A DNA stretch of 64,000 nt, taken from Paenibacillus tritici. GTDB lineage: Bacteria; Bacillota; Bacilli; Paenibacillales; Paenibacillaceae. Of this stretch, positions 37,356-46,119 are shown piece after piece. Each line of letters begins with the position of its first letter. Positions within the stretch are counted from its first letter, which is position 1. A program made the position numbers and the translations under genes. The notes beneath the pieces are model-generated. The model searched no databases. It was given only the letters and a program-made list of their open reading frames with translations, and was not told the origin of the DNA. Location: contig NZ_JABMKX010000005.1 in the NCBI RefSeq assembly GCF_013204885.1, forward strand, positions 310,001 to 374,000, given 5' to 3'.

Positions 37356-38237
37356 ATGAAACAAATTATTGAATCCTTTAAAGTAATCGGCATCGGCGAC
37401 AATGTAGTCGATAAATATGTCCATCAGGGGACAATGTATCCCGGTGGGAATGCCTTGAACTTCTCTGCTTACGCAGCCATGTGCGGTGTCCAGTCCGCCT
37501 ATCTGGGGAAATTCGGCAACGATGAGGTCGCCCGGTACATTCAGCAGGTCATTGATGAGCTCGGGATTGACCGCAGCCGCTGTCGCAGCTACGAAGGGGA
37601 GAACGGGTATGCTCGGGTCACGCTGGAGAAGGGGGACCGCGTATTCCTCGGGTCCAACAAAGGCGGGATCGCCAAGGAACGGGCGTGGGAGTTCACCGGC
37701 GGCGATCTGGAGTACCTGAAGCAGTTTGCCGTGATTCATACAAGTCTGAACAGTTACATTGAGCAGGATTTAACCGTTCTGCGGGAGAGCGGCGTACCTA
37801 TCTCCTTTGATTTCTCTGTCCGCTGGAACGACGATTATCTGCAGCAGGTGTGCCCTGATATAGATATCGCTTTTCTGTCCTGCAGCCATTTAACCGCAGA
37901 GGAGCGGGAACGGGAGATGCGCAAGGCGCAGCGGCTCGGTGTCAAGGTAGTAGTTGGAACGGTAGGCGAAGAGGGTTCCTATGCACTGTACGATGATGAA
38001 TGGGTGTACCAGCAGGCCGTTTCAACGGATGCACTAGACACGATGGGAGCAGGAGATTCTTATATTACGGCTTTTCTCATGGAGCTGATCCGGAGTGCCA
38101 AGGACCGGCACATCGAATTTGGCCCGAAGGACAAGTTCCTTGCGGATATTAAGGCAAGCATGGGCAAGGGAGCGGAGTTTGCAGCGCAAATCTGCCGGGT
38201 TCACGGAGCTTTTGGATTCGGGGCACCACTGGTCTGA
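37356..38237 (+). CDS. PfkB-family kinase, FrlD-like (fructosamine 6-kinase)
   Basis: The 293-residue protein is a ribokinase-fold enzyme with GDNVVDKYVHQGTMYPGGNA at the N-terminus, GENGYARVTLEKGDRVFLGS in the middle, and the anion-hole/catalytic DTMGAGDSYITAF near residues 228-240. These features match B. subtilis-type fructoselysine 6-kinase closely. It would phosphorylate an Amadori compound at C6 of the sugar. It begins an operon with a Dcu-type permease, an FrlC-like epimerase and a cupin. A GGGGAG site precedes ATG 37356 closely. Confidence 0.82.
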   Translation: MKQIIESFKVIGIGDNVVDKYVHQGTMYPGGNALNFSAYAAMCGVQSAYLGKFGNDEVARYIQQVIDELGIDRSRCRSYEGENGYARVTLEKGDRVFLGSNKGGIAKERAWEFTGGDLEYLKQFAVIHTSLNSYIEQDLTVLRESGVPISFDFSVRWNDDYLQQVCPDIDIAFLSCSHLTAEEREREMRKAQRLGVKVVVGTVGEEGSYALYDDEWVYQQAVSTDALDTMGAGDSYITAFLMELIRSAKDRHIEFGPKDKFLADIKASMGKGAEFAAQICRVHGAFGFGAPLV

Positions 38238-38366
38238 CCGGCCGGTGGGAGTCCACTTCTGTCCCATGGTTGTAAGCGTATTCAATTCGAAGAAAGCCGC
38301 CTGTGAAGTCAGAAGACGCGGCTAATGATCGGTGAAGTCAGTACAAACTATAAAAGGGGACTTTTT

Positions 38367-39704
38367 ATGTTCTGGTTTGAACTCTTGATCATTTTTTTAC
38401 TCATATTCTTTGGTGCCAGAGTCGGCGATGTATTTATGGGTCTGCTCGGCGGTGTAGGTGTAGCGATTTTCGTATTTCTGTTCCGGGTGCAGCCCGCCTC
38501 GCCTCCGGTGGATGTCATGCTTATTATTTTGGCGGTGGTACTGGCGGCTTCCGCGCTTCAGTCTTCGGGCGGCCTGAACTTCCTTGTCCGGGTTGCGGAG
38601 AAAATGCTGCATAAATCGCCGAAGAATGTTACGATCATCGCCCCGGTTATTTCCTGGTTATTCACCTTCCTGTCCGGGACAGGGCATGTGGTGTATAGTC
38701 TGCTGCCGATTATCAACAAGCTGGCCATCGACAGCGGCATCCGGCCTGAGCGCCCGATCTCCAACAGCATTATTGCGTCACAGCAAGCCATCACCTGTTC
38801 GCCGGTATCGGCAGCGACTGCCGCGATGCTGGGTCTGATGGCACCGTTCGGAGTCGAGCTTGGGACGATCCTGACCATTGCCATTCCCTCCACGCTGCTG
38901 GGAGTCATTGTGAGTGCAATTCTAACGATCCGTAAGGGAAAAGAGCTGGCGGAGGACCCCGAATACCTGCGCAGGCTGGCCGAAGGGCTGATGGATGAGG
39001 GGCTGACAGCCCAGGCTGCGCCGGAAGAGAAGAAGGACAGCAGCGGAGTGCCCAAAGGCGCGAAAACCGCAGTACTCTTGTTCCTGCTGGGAGTTGTGTC
39101 CATTGTTGTTCTGGGCTTGTTCCCTGAGCTGCGTCCTTCCTGGACGGCAGACGGGACGACCACCGTGTTGTCCATGGCCCATACGATTGAGATTGTTATG
39201 CTCGTCTGTGCTTCCCTGATTATCATCTTCTGCCGTCCGGCCATTGAGACGATTCTGAACGGATCTATTTTCCGGGCGGGGGCGCTTGCCATGGTGTGCG
39301 CGTTCGGTCTGGCTTGGATGAGCAGTACGTTTATCGGCGGGCAGACGGAGTTTATCCAGGAGCATGTAGCGTCCATTGTGAACAGTCAGCCCTGGATGCT
39401 TGCGGTCATTATGTTCATCGTTGCTGCGCTTACGACAAGCCAGGGCGCGACCACCCTGATCATGATCCCGATTGCCATTGCGCTTGATCTGCCGACTTAT
39501 ATTATCGTAGGGGCATGGATGGCTGTGAACGCCAACTTCTTCCTGCCTGTATCGGCCCAGTGCCTTGCAGCGATCTCGTTCGATACGGCGGGGACAACCA
39601 AAATCGGCAAATACGTGCTGAATCACAGCTTCATGGCGCCGGGAATGATTAATATCGTGATTTCTGTCGTCACGGCAACGCTTCTGGGGAGCATCCTCAC
39701 GTAG
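38367..39704 (+). CDS. Dcu-family (DcuA/DcuB, FraA-like) membrane transporter
   Basis: The 445-residue protein has about twelve membrane helices. GARVGDVFMGLLGGVGVAIF, VQPASPPVDVMLIILAVVLA, FLSGTGHVVYSLLPII and SQQAITCSPVSAA are hallmark Dcu motifs. Dcu proteins exchange C4-dicarboxylates such as fumarate, malate and aspartate. As I recall, the Salmonella fructose-asparagine transporter FraA belongs to the same family. Lying between a FrlD-like kinase and an FrlC-like epimerase, it is more likely here to import a glycated aspartate/asparagine than plain fumarate; that is inference. AAAAGGGGA six bases before ATG 38367 supports the start. Confidence 0.85.
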   Translation: MFWFELLIIFLLIFFGARVGDVFMGLLGGVGVAIFVFLFRVQPASPPVDVMLIILAVVLAASALQSSGGLNFLVRVAEKMLHKSPKNVTIIAPVISWLFTFLSGTGHVVYSLLPIINKLAIDSGIRPERPISNSIIASQQAITCSPVSAATAAMLGLMAPFGVELGTILTIAIPSTLLGVIVSAILTIRKGKELAEDPEYLRRLAEGLMDEGLTAQAAPEEKKDSSGVPKGAKTAVLLFLLGVVSIVVLGLFPELRPSWTADGTTTVLSMAHTIEIVMLVCASLIIIFCRPAIETILNGSIFRAGALAMVCAFGLAWMSSTFIGGQTEFIQEHVASIVNSQPWMLAVIMFIVAALTTSQGATTLIMIPIAIALDLPTYIIVGAWMAVNANFFLPVSAQCLAAISFDTAGTTKIGKYVLNHSFMAPGMINIVISVVTATLLGSILT

Positions 39705-39755
39705 GGAAAGAACGATAACCGAAGCCGAAGAACATACAAGGAGGATTCAACTATT

Positions 39756-40592
39756 ATGATACAACTGGATCAGATCGCAACTGCGAATTTTCACTACAAA
39801 CGGTATTCGCTGAATTATTTCCTGGACTCGTCTGCCCGGCTGGGATTCAAGAATATTGAGCTGTGGGCATCCGGCCCCCATTTCCACCTGGACTATTACA
39901 CGCCGCAGAATGTGCGGGACTTGAAGCATGGCATCAAAGAGCGGGGGCTCAAGGTCATCTGTCTCACTCCTGAGCAGAGCGTATATCCGATTAGCATCAG
40001 CCATCCCGACCCGGTGTACCGCAAGGCAAGCGTGGAGTTTTTTTGCCGGCATATCGAAACGGCTGTTCAGTTGGACTGCAACCAGATGCTGGTGACTACG
40101 GGCCTTGCTTATCTGGACGCTGAGGAGTCCGACATGTGGAACTGGTGCAGGGAATCGCTGGAACAAATCTGCAGAACGGCAGAGAAGGAAGGCGTGATTT
40201 TACCTCTGGAGGCATTTACGTCGTACTCTACCCATGTGTTTAACTCCGCAGGGCATATCGCCCAAATGATCCGGGAAGTGGGCAGTCCGAACCTGAAGGG
40301 GCTCGCGGATACAGACGTTATGGCGGTGACAGGAAAAGATACCATCCACGACTTCATCCGCGAGCTTGGCGGCAATATGACGTATGTTCACTTTGTGGAC
40401 GGCAATCCCGGCGGACATCTGGTGCCCGGCGAAGGCAAGCTGCCGATGGGTGAGGCGCTGCAGGCTCTGAGCGACTGCGGATACAAGGGATATCTGGGTC
40501 TGGAGCTGCTTGACCGGAGATATGTGCTGGACCCTGAGCAGGCGGTGCGGAATTCGCTGGCCTGGTTCGAGCAGCAGGGGGTACTTAGATGA
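39756..40592 (+). CDS. FrlC-like sugar isomerase/epimerase
   Basis: The 278-residue xylose-isomerase-like TIM barrel resembles fructoselysine 3-epimerase FrlC. It has GFKNIELWASGPHFHLDYYT, CLTPEQSVYP, a metal-ligand Glu in ILPLEAFTSY, MTYVHFVDGNPGGHLVPGEG, and a final GYLGLELLD. FrlC interconverts psicoselysine and fructoselysine, so this gene would widen the range of keto-amines that enter the pathway. It follows the transporter by 51 bases, and its stop overlaps the next start (ATGA). Confidence 0.82.
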   Translation: MIQLDQIATANFHYKRYSLNYFLDSSARLGFKNIELWASGPHFHLDYYTPQNVRDLKHGIKERGLKVICLTPEQSVYPISISHPDPVYRKASVEFFCRHIETAVQLDCNQMLVTTGLAYLDAEESDMWNWCRESLEQICRTAEKEGVILPLEAFTSYSTHVFNSAGHIAQMIREVGSPNLKGLADTDVMAVTGKDTIHDFIRELGGNMTYVHFVDGNPGGHLVPGEGKLPMGEALQALSDCGYKGYLGLELLDRRYVLDPEQAVRNSLAWFEQQGVLR

Positions 40593-41002
40593 AGGCTGAT
40601 ATATACGAATATGAGGGCACAGGGATCGAATGTGTATATAAAAATAAGGAATGGCTCGTCTGCATCAAGAACTGGAAGCCGGATAACGACATCGACGGGA
40701 TTCACCGGCTGGAGGTCCATCTGGAGACGGATGAACAGTTCATTCCGGTTCACGGCAGAAGTATTCTGCTGGTGGCGGACCGCAAGGACGGCAAGTTCAG
40801 CATCGAGCTGATCCCCATGGACATCGGCAAGGTGTACAATGTACCGAAGAATACCTGGTTCTATACGATTGTTGAACGGGACTCCAAGCTCGCCTATGTG
40901 CAGCACGCCGATACCTCCAACGATAACAGTGAATACTGCCCGCTGTCGGCGTCTGAGCTGGCGGATGTAAAGGCCAGAGCCCGGGAGATCTGGAGCCTGT
41001 AG
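40589..41002 (+). CDS. Small cupin-like protein in the Amadori-type operon
   Basis: The 137-residue protein has a cupin-like beta pattern: DIDGIHRLEVHLETDEQFIP, HGRSILLVADRKDG, IELIPMDIGKVYNVPKNTWF. The start overlaps the FrlC-like stop by four bases, so the two are translationally coupled. Only one of the usual metal-binding His positions is evident, so it may bind a sugar without being a classical metal cupin. Sugar isomerisation or mutarotation is a reasonable but unproved role. Confidence 0.65.
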   Translation: MKADIYEYEGTGIECVYKNKEWLVCIKNWKPDNDIDGIHRLEVHLETDEQFIPVHGRSILLVADRKDGKFSIELIPMDIGKVYNVPKNTWFYTIVERDSKLAYVQHADTSNDNSEYCPLSASELADVKARAREIWSL

Positions 41003-41039
41003 AACTGGAGTGGCCTGCAATAATAGAAGAGTATTATTC

Positions 41040-41072
41040 AACAAACAACCTGCAAAGTGCGGGTTGTTTGTT
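41040..41072 (+). terminator. Terminator after the kinase-permease-epimerase-cupin operon
   Basis: AACAAACAACC at 41040-41050 and GGTTGTTTGTT at 41062-41072 form an 11-bp stem around TGCAAAGTGCG. The following tract is T/G-rich. Confidence 0.75.
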
Positions 41073-41101
41073 GTTGTGCACAAAATTATGATAAAGCCCT
41101 G

Positions 41102-41163
41102 TTGTGAATCTTAGAATATGGTACTATGATAACAAACAGTGAACAGTACATATGACAACATAT
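41102..41163 (+). promoter_or_regulatory. Promoter and operator of GntR regulator 2
   Basis: TTGTGA (41102-41107) and TATGAT (41125-41130) are 17 bases apart. ATATGACAACATAT lies at 41150-41163, a dyad ATATG-N4-CATAT. The identical 14-mer precedes the second kinase operon, and a one-mismatch copy precedes the deglycase gene. Confidence 0.75.
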
Positions 41164-41208
41164 GATATGATAAACGTGGTTTGATTAGGACGTTAAAGGA
41201 GTCGCGGT

Positions 41209-41949
41209 ATGAAATTAAATGTATCCAGTCAAAGTCCGCTATACCTGCAGTTAAAGCAGATTATCAAAGAGGACATTCAAAAGGGCGTCTACCAGCCGGG
41301 CCAGAAGCTGCCGCCTGAAGCTGAGATCGGCAGTACCTACGGGGTAAGCCGGATTACGGTACGCCGGGCGATCACCGATCTGGTGGAGGAAGGCGTACTG
41401 CACAGCCAGCAAGGCAAGGGCAGCTATGTACGCGAGTTGAAGGAGAAGCGGGAGCTGATCTCCGTTGGCAGCTTCTCGGACATGACAACGGCTTCGGGGA
41501 AGACACCGAGCGCCCAGATTCTATCGAATAGGGTAATCCCGGCGGATGAGAAGCTGGCCGAGACGTTCCGCATCAAGCCCGGTGATCCGGTGCTGAAGCT
41601 GCAGCGGCTGCTCTTCATTGATAATCAGCCTTTTATCATCGAGGTCTCCTATTTCCACCTCGGCCTGATGCCGGAGTTCGAGAAGTTCATAGGCGAATCG
41701 CCTTCGACCTATCAGATCATGAAGAACCGTTACGACATCGAGCCTACGTACTCCGAGAAGACCCTTGAAGTCATTCTGGCAACGGAATTTGAATGTAATC
41801 TATTCCATTGCGACCGGGGAACACCGCTCTATCAGCTCGACAAAATCACCTACGATAACCAGGACCGGCGGCTTCATTATTCACAATCCATCTATGTGGC
41901 GAGCAAAGTCATCTTCACCATCAACACGGGCAAACGCGGCCAGGACTAA
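41209..41949 (+). CDS. GntR/HutC-family (UTRA) regulator 2
   Basis: The 246-residue protein has a GntR winged helix (PPEAEIGSTYGVSRITVRRA, then GVLHSQQGKGSYV) and a UTRA domain (LKLQRLLFIDNQPFIIEVSY, STYQIMKNRYDIEPTYSEKT, IYVASKVIFTI). It is likely the repressor or activator for the three ATATGACAACATAT sites at its own promoter, the kinase/ABC operon and the deglycase gene. AAAGGAG before ATG 41209 is a strong ribosome-binding site. It shares the fold but little detailed sequence with regulator 1, so the two may respond to different metabolites. Confidence 0.9.
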   Translation: MKLNVSSQSPLYLQLKQIIKEDIQKGVYQPGQKLPPEAEIGSTYGVSRITVRRAITDLVEEGVLHSQQGKGSYVRELKEKRELISVGSFSDMTTASGKTPSAQILSNRVIPADEKLAETFRIKPGDPVLKLQRLLFIDNQPFIIEVSYFHLGLMPEFEKFIGESPSTYQIMKNRYDIEPTYSEKTLEVILATEFECNLFHCDRGTPLYQLDKITYDNQDRRLHYSQSIYVASKVIFTINTGKRGQD

Positions 41950-42060
41950 CACCGGCTACCCGCCATGTTCATCCGTCTGAATCTGTCACGGGTCTGCTGC
42001 AGCTTGCCAAGCCGGGATCAGGCAGAGAGACGGGGATCAGCCAATAGATAGGCTTTAATC

Positions 42061-42101
42061 AAAGGTTTTGTGTGATGAATAATCACATGAACCTTTTTTT
42101 T
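42061..42101 (+). terminator. Terminator after GntR regulator 2
   Basis: AAAGGTT-GTGTGAT pairs with ATCACAT-AACCTTT around GAATA, followed by eight T. Confidence 0.88.
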
Positions 42102-42177
42102 GCGCGTTTTTTCAAGAGAATTCGCAATATGTAACATATATATAACACAAAGAAAGCATTTACATTTGATTTTTTCG

Positions 42178-42225
42178 TTGACTTGCTTAATTCTTGATGG
42201 TATATATTATAATATGACAACATAT
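42178..42225 (+). promoter_or_regulatory. Promoter and GntR operator of the second kinase/ABC operon
   Basis: TTGACT (42178-42183) and TATATA (42201-42206) are 17 bases apart. ATATGACAACATAT (42212-42225) begins five bases after the -10, over the transcription start. A TATAAT at 42208-42213 is too far from the -35. Confidence 0.75.
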
Positions 42226-42271
42226 ACAATCTTATCTCTTATGCTGTCTTATTAAGGATTGGGGGGACGAT

Positions 42272-43057
42272 ATGCAGGTTGCAGGTGTTGGGTTTTGTTG
42301 TATAGACGTATACGAGAATTTAGACCGGTTGTATCCCACAGGGAACAGCGTCGATTTCGTTATTCACATGAGCCGGTTAGGTGCAGACGCATCAATGGTC
42401 AGTGTAGTCGGCAATGATTCCTATGGAGCGCTTATGCTGGACAAGCTTCGCGGAGAACAGATTGATGTATCTCACATGCATACCCGGGAAGAGGGGCGTA
42501 CAGCTATCTTTCGCATGGATCTGAATGGTAACGACAGAGTCCACAAGGAGAAGGTCGAAGGGGTCATGGGTGATTTTGGCTTAAGCGAAGCCGATCTGGC
42601 CTTCATTCTTCAGCATCAGGCCATTCATACGAACCTGTCAGGCCGGATTAACCACCATCTTGCCGGTCTCCGCAGCCAGGGCGTCCAGATTATCTATGAC
42701 TTCTCTACACGCACGGCACGCCATATTTCAGAGCCGATCCTGCCCCATACCGATTATGCCTTCTTCTCTTATCTTCAGGAGGACAGTGAGATGGAAGCGT
42801 TTATCCGGTGGGCTCATGCCCAAGGGCCGCGCATTGTCGTTGTAACGCTGGGCGAGCAAGGCAGTGTGGCGTATGACGGAGAGACGTTCTACCGGGAAGG
42901 CATTGTACCCGCTGAAGTGGTCAATACGGTAGGCGCGGGAGATTCATTCTGCGCAGGCTTCATGTACGGCCAGCTAAGCGGCTGGACCATCCAGGAATCT
43001 CTTAAGCAAGGTGCAAGAACGGCTTCTGAAGTCGTATCGAAGTTTGAACCCTACTAA
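42272..43057 (+). CDS. PfkB-family kinase 2, enterobacterial FrlD-like
   Basis: The 261-residue kinase has GVGFCCIDVYENLDRLYPTG, SMVSVVGNDSYG, ISxxHT-like DVSHMHTREEGRTAIFRMDL, VEGVMGDFGLSEADLAF, and the catalytic NTVGAGDSFCAGF near residues 219-231. The layout follows E. coli fructoselysine 6-kinase. It opens an operon with an amidohydrolase, a YjbQ protein and an amino-acid-type ABC importer. Two FrlD-like kinases in one island suggest two related substrates. A G-rich ribosome-binding site precedes ATG 42272. Confidence 0.82.
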   Translation: MQVAGVGFCCIDVYENLDRLYPTGNSVDFVIHMSRLGADASMVSVVGNDSYGALMLDKLRGEQIDVSHMHTREEGRTAIFRMDLNGNDRVHKEKVEGVMGDFGLSEADLAFILQHQAIHTNLSGRINHHLAGLRSQGVQIIYDFSTRTARHISEPILPHTDYAFFSYLQEDSEMEAFIRWAHAQGPRIVVVTLGEQGSVAYDGETFYREGIVPAEVVNTVGAGDSFCAGFMYGQLSGWTIQESLKQGARTASEVVSKFEPY

Positions 43058-43095
43058 CCGGCGAAGCAACGCCGGAGGAAAGGCGGAAGGACCCG

Positions 43096-43968
43096 TTGAT
43101 CATTGATGTTCATACCCACCCGATATTCTACAAAGCAATCAGCGAAGACACAGAGATCCTGAAATACCGCAAGGAGCAGTTCGGCATCTTCAAACAGTCT
43201 CCCAGCCCTCTTGAATCTGTACTCCAGGAAATGGACTATAACGGAATTGACCGCTCCATTCTGCTTCCTCTCGATCTGACGACGCAGAGCGGGGGCTGGA
43301 TTGTCACCAATGAGGACGTCAAGCACATCGTTGACCTTGCCCCCGAGCGGTTCATCGGCTTCGCCAGCGTCGATCCGCACCGCAGCGATGCGGCGGAGAT
43401 TCTGGAATATGCCTTCCGGGATCTGGGCTTACAGGGACTGAAGCTGAACCCGTCCAAGCAGAAATTTTATCCGCAAGACGACATTTTGAAGCCAATCTAT
43501 GAGCTGTGCCTCCAGTACAACAGACCGATTCTGTTCCATGCCGGTATGAGCTGGGAGCCGGACGCACCGGCGAAGTATTCGCACCCGCTGAACTTCGAGG
43601 AAGTAGCGATCGCGTATCCGGACCTGCGCATGTGCCTGGCCCACTTCGGCTGGCCGTGGGTGCACGAGACGGTGATGCTGCTGCTGAAATATCCGAATGT
43701 ATTCACCGACACTTCGCTGCTCCACATGGATAATGCTCTGGATTTCTATAAGCAGGTATTTAAGACCAATATGGGCCCGCTCTGGATTGAGCGTAACTTG
43801 AACGATAAGGTCATGTTCGGCACGAACAGCCCCCGCTTCAAAGCCAAACGGCTGCTGCCGGCGCTTAAGGCGATGGACTTCAGGCCGAAGACGCTGGGGA
43901 AAATTCTTGGCGGCAATGCACAGGTCTTTCTTGGAGAAAGGGGGAACGAACGGCCATGGTTAAACTAA
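43096..43968 (+). CDS. Amidohydrolase family 2 (ACMSD-like TIM barrel)
   Basis: The 290-residue protein starts at TTG with GGAAGG five bases upstream and opens directly with the metal-binding MIIDVHTHP. Further family motifs are GLKLNPSKQKFYP, RPILFHAGMSW (His), MCLAHFGWPW (His) and KVMFGTNSPRF (usually Asp/Ser). Family members hydrolyse or decarboxylate small carboxylated compounds. In this operon it could remove an amide or acyl group from a conjugated sugar-amine before or after phosphorylation, which is inference. Its end overlaps the YjbQ gene by 13 bases. Confidence 0.8.
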   Translation: MIIDVHTHPIFYKAISEDTEILKYRKEQFGIFKQSPSPLESVLQEMDYNGIDRSILLPLDLTTQSGGWIVTNEDVKHIVDLAPERFIGFASVDPHRSDAAEILEYAFRDLGLQGLKLNPSKQKFYPQDDILKPIYELCLQYNRPILFHAGMSWEPDAPAKYSHPLNFEEVAIAYPDLRMCLAHFGWPWVHETVMLLLKYPNVFTDTSLLHMDNALDFYKQVFKTNMGPLWIERNLNDKVMFGTNSPRFKAKRLLPALKAMDFRPKTLGKILGGNAQVFLGERGNERPWLN

Positions 43969-44384
43969 AGACACTTGTCATCCGGTCGGAAGCGGAATTC
44001 CAAATGATCAAGATTACAGAGGAGATCCGTTCGTTCATTGCAGACTGCGGAGTGCAGAACGGGCTCGCGGCCGTCATCTCGGCCCATACAACAACGGGCA
44101 TTATGATCAACGAAGGGCTGGAATGCGTCGAGACTGATATTGAAGAATTGCTCGAACGGCTTGCGCCGAAGGATTTCCCTTACGCCCATGCCCACTTCCT
44201 CCCTTCGTACGGGGCAACGGGCAGCAACTCGCCGTCACATCTGAAATCAATGATCTCCGGCAACTCCTGCCTGTTCGTCGTGCAGGACGGGCAGATGATC
44301 TCCGGCGATGCACAGGATGTCTATCTGGCGGAATTCGACGGGCCGAAGAGCCGCAAGGTCTATATCCAGGTCATCGGGGAGTAA
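43956..44384 (+). CDS. yjbQ: YjbQ/UPF0047 family protein
   Basis: The 142-residue protein is recognised by VISAHTTTGIMINEG, HLKSMISGNS and the C-terminal VYLAEFDGPKSRKVYIQVIG. Family members show weak secondary thiamine-phosphate synthase activity in vitro, and their true function is unclear. It overlaps the amidohydrolase gene and precedes the ABC importer genes, so it is embedded in a catabolic operon, which is informative for the family. GGGGAACG upstream is a modest ribosome-binding site, so coupled translation is likely. Confidence 0.85.
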   Translation: MVKLKTLVIRSEAEFQMIKITEEIRSFIADCGVQNGLAAVISAHTTTGIMINEGLECVETDIEELLERLAPKDFPYAHAHFLPSYGATGSNSPSHLKSMISGNSCLFVVQDGQMISGDAQDVYLAEFDGPKSRKVYIQVIGE

Positions 44385-44424
44385 GCACACCTAACTTATG
44401 AGCGAATGAAAGCGAGGATGGAGA

Positions 44425-45327
44425 ATGAGAAACTTGATGGGCAAGTCGGGAATGAGCAAATGGATGCTGATGGTGTCGATGGCGGTGATGGTCTTCGCAG
44501 CGGGCTGCGGAAACCAGGCGAAGGAAACAGGCGAAGCAGCAACAGCAACATCCGGCAACGCAGCAGCGGCAGCACCCTCCGCCGATGTACCTGCCCCTCC
44601 GGCAGCCGTCAAGGAACGCGGCAAGCTGGTGGTCGGCGTGAAGAACGACTATCCGCCGCTCGGTTACCTGGACGAGAACGGGAAGAATGCCGGCTACGAG
44701 ATCGGTGTCGTCAAGAAGATGGCCGAGTATGCGTTCGGTGACGCGAATGCGGTTGAATTCGTGCCGGTCAACGCGACGAACCGTATCCCGTATCTCGATT
44801 CGAACAAAATCGACTTCATCGCCGCTACGCTCGGGGTGACCGAAGAACGCAAGCAGCAGCTTGACTTCTCTACGAACTTCTTCGACGGCGGCGTTGTGAC
44901 CGTCGTGAAGAAGGACAGCGGCATCCAGGCGATCCCGGATCTGGCAGGCAAGACCGTGATTGTGATTAAAGGCTCCACAGGCTCGACTTACCTCGATGAG
45001 CATGTGCCGACAGCCAAACAAATCAAGATAGAGAGCAATGCCGATGCGTTCCGCGCGCTGAAGGACGGACGGGCGGATGCGATGTTCCATGATGCGGTGC
45101 TGATGTCCGAATTCGTGAAGACTTCGACGGATTATACGATTATCGGCGACCAGGTCGCTTTTGCTCCAATGGCACTTGGGGTGCGCAAGGGTGAGGCGGA
45201 TATGCTGAATTTCGTTAACGGCGCACTGGAGCAGATGCGCAAGGAAGATTATTTCAAGACACTGATTGAGGAATATTTGCCGCAGGCAGGAGATCTCGAT
45301 CCGATGCAGATGATTCCGCGGCCGTAA
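44425..45327 (+). CDS. Polar amino-acid-type ABC transporter binding lipoprotein
   Basis: The 300-residue protein has a lipoprotein signal ending FAAGCGN, an Ala/Thr tether, then a type-II amino-acid-binding fold: [59 protein letters not shown]. Amino-acid-type binding proteins also serve opine and Amadori compounds, for example deoxyfructosyl-glutamine uptake in agrobacteria. Within this operon a glycated amino acid is a better guess than a free one. GCGAGGA precedes ATG 44425. Confidence 0.87.
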   Translation: MRNLMGKSGMSKWMLMVSMAVMVFAAGCGNQAKETGEAATATSGNAAAAAPSADVPAPPAAVKERGKLVVGVKNDYPPLGYLDENGKNAGYEIGVVKKMAEYAFGDANAVEFVPVNATNRIPYLDSNKIDFIAATLGVTEERKQQLDFSTNFFDGGVVTVVKKDSGIQAIPDLAGKTVIVIKGSTGSTYLDEHVPTAKQIKIESNADAFRALKDGRADAMFHDAVLMSEFVKTSTDYTIIGDQVAFAPMALGVRKGEADMLNFVNGALEQMRKEDYFKTLIEEYLPQAGDLDPMQMIPRP

Positions 45328-45358
45328 CCGGCTACGGGCAAACCGAGGAGGGAACAGC

Positions 45359-46099
45359 ATGAGTACCAGTCAACCGAAATTGTCGATCCGTAATCTGCAG
45401 AAGCAATATGGAACGAATGTAATCCTGCGTGGTGTCGATATCGATGTCTATGCGAAGGAGGTTATCGTCATCATCGGGCCGAGCGGCTCCGGCAAAAGCA
45501 CACTGCTGCGCTGTATCAACGGGCTCGAAACCATCAACGGGGGTGAGGTGTATATCGACGATCAGAAGATCGTGCATACGCCCCAGGCGATACAGAAGGT
45601 CCGCCAGCGTATCGGCATGGTCTTCCAGAGCTACAACCTGTTCCCGCATATGACGGTGATGGAGAATCTGCTGCTCGCTCCCGTGAAGGTCCAGGGCCGC
45701 TCGAAGACCGAGGTGCTGCCGCAAGCCCGGATACTCCTCGATCAGGTTGGATTGCTGGATAAGGAGGACAGCTATCCGGCACAGCTGTCAGGCGGTCAGC
45801 AGCAGCGGGTGGCCATCGCCAGGTCGCTCGTGATGAACCCTGAGGTGCTGCTGTTCGACGAAGTTACCTCCGCGCTTGATCCGGAGCGTGTCCGCGACGT
45901 ACTGGATGTAATGAAGGATCTGGCTGCCCGCGGCACAACGATGCTGATTGTCACCCATGAGATGGGCTTCGGCCGCGATGTCGGAGACCGGATCATCTTC
46001 ATGGATCAGGGCGTGATTGTAGAGCAGGGCCCGCCAGAGCAGGTATTCGGCAATCCGCAGGAAGAGCGTACCCGCCAGTTCCTGCGGAACGCCATGTAG
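45359..46099 (+). CDS. Amino-acid-type ABC transporter ATPase
   Basis: The 246-residue ATPase has Walker [10 protein letters not shown] (near residues 40-48), the Q-loop [15 protein letters not shown], signature [15 protein letters not shown], Walker [16 protein letters not shown] and the switch His in IVTHEMGF. It is of the GlnQ type with normal length. It energises the two permeases that follow and works with the lipoprotein upstream. GAGGAGGGAA precedes ATG 45359. Confidence 0.93.
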   Translation: MSTSQPKLSIRNLQKQYGTNVILRGVDIDVYAKEVIVIIGPSGSGKSTLLRCINGLETINGGEVYIDDQKIVHTPQAIQKVRQRIGMVFQSYNLFPHMTVMENLLLAPVKVQGRSKTEVLPQARILLDQVGLLDKEDSYPAQLSGGQQQRVAIARSLVMNPEVLLFDEVTSALDPERVRDVLDVMKDLAARGTTMLIVTHEMGFGRDVGDRIIFMDQGVIVEQGPPEQVFGNPQEERTRQFLRNAM

Positions 46100-46119
46100 T
46101 CTACACCAGGAGGAGGTGC

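Noticed and set aside
44371..45360. 329-codon frame antisense to the amino-acid-binding lipoprotein gene
   Set aside because: It is a shadow of a high-GC coding region; composition is Arg/His/Cys-rich and the sense gene is clear.
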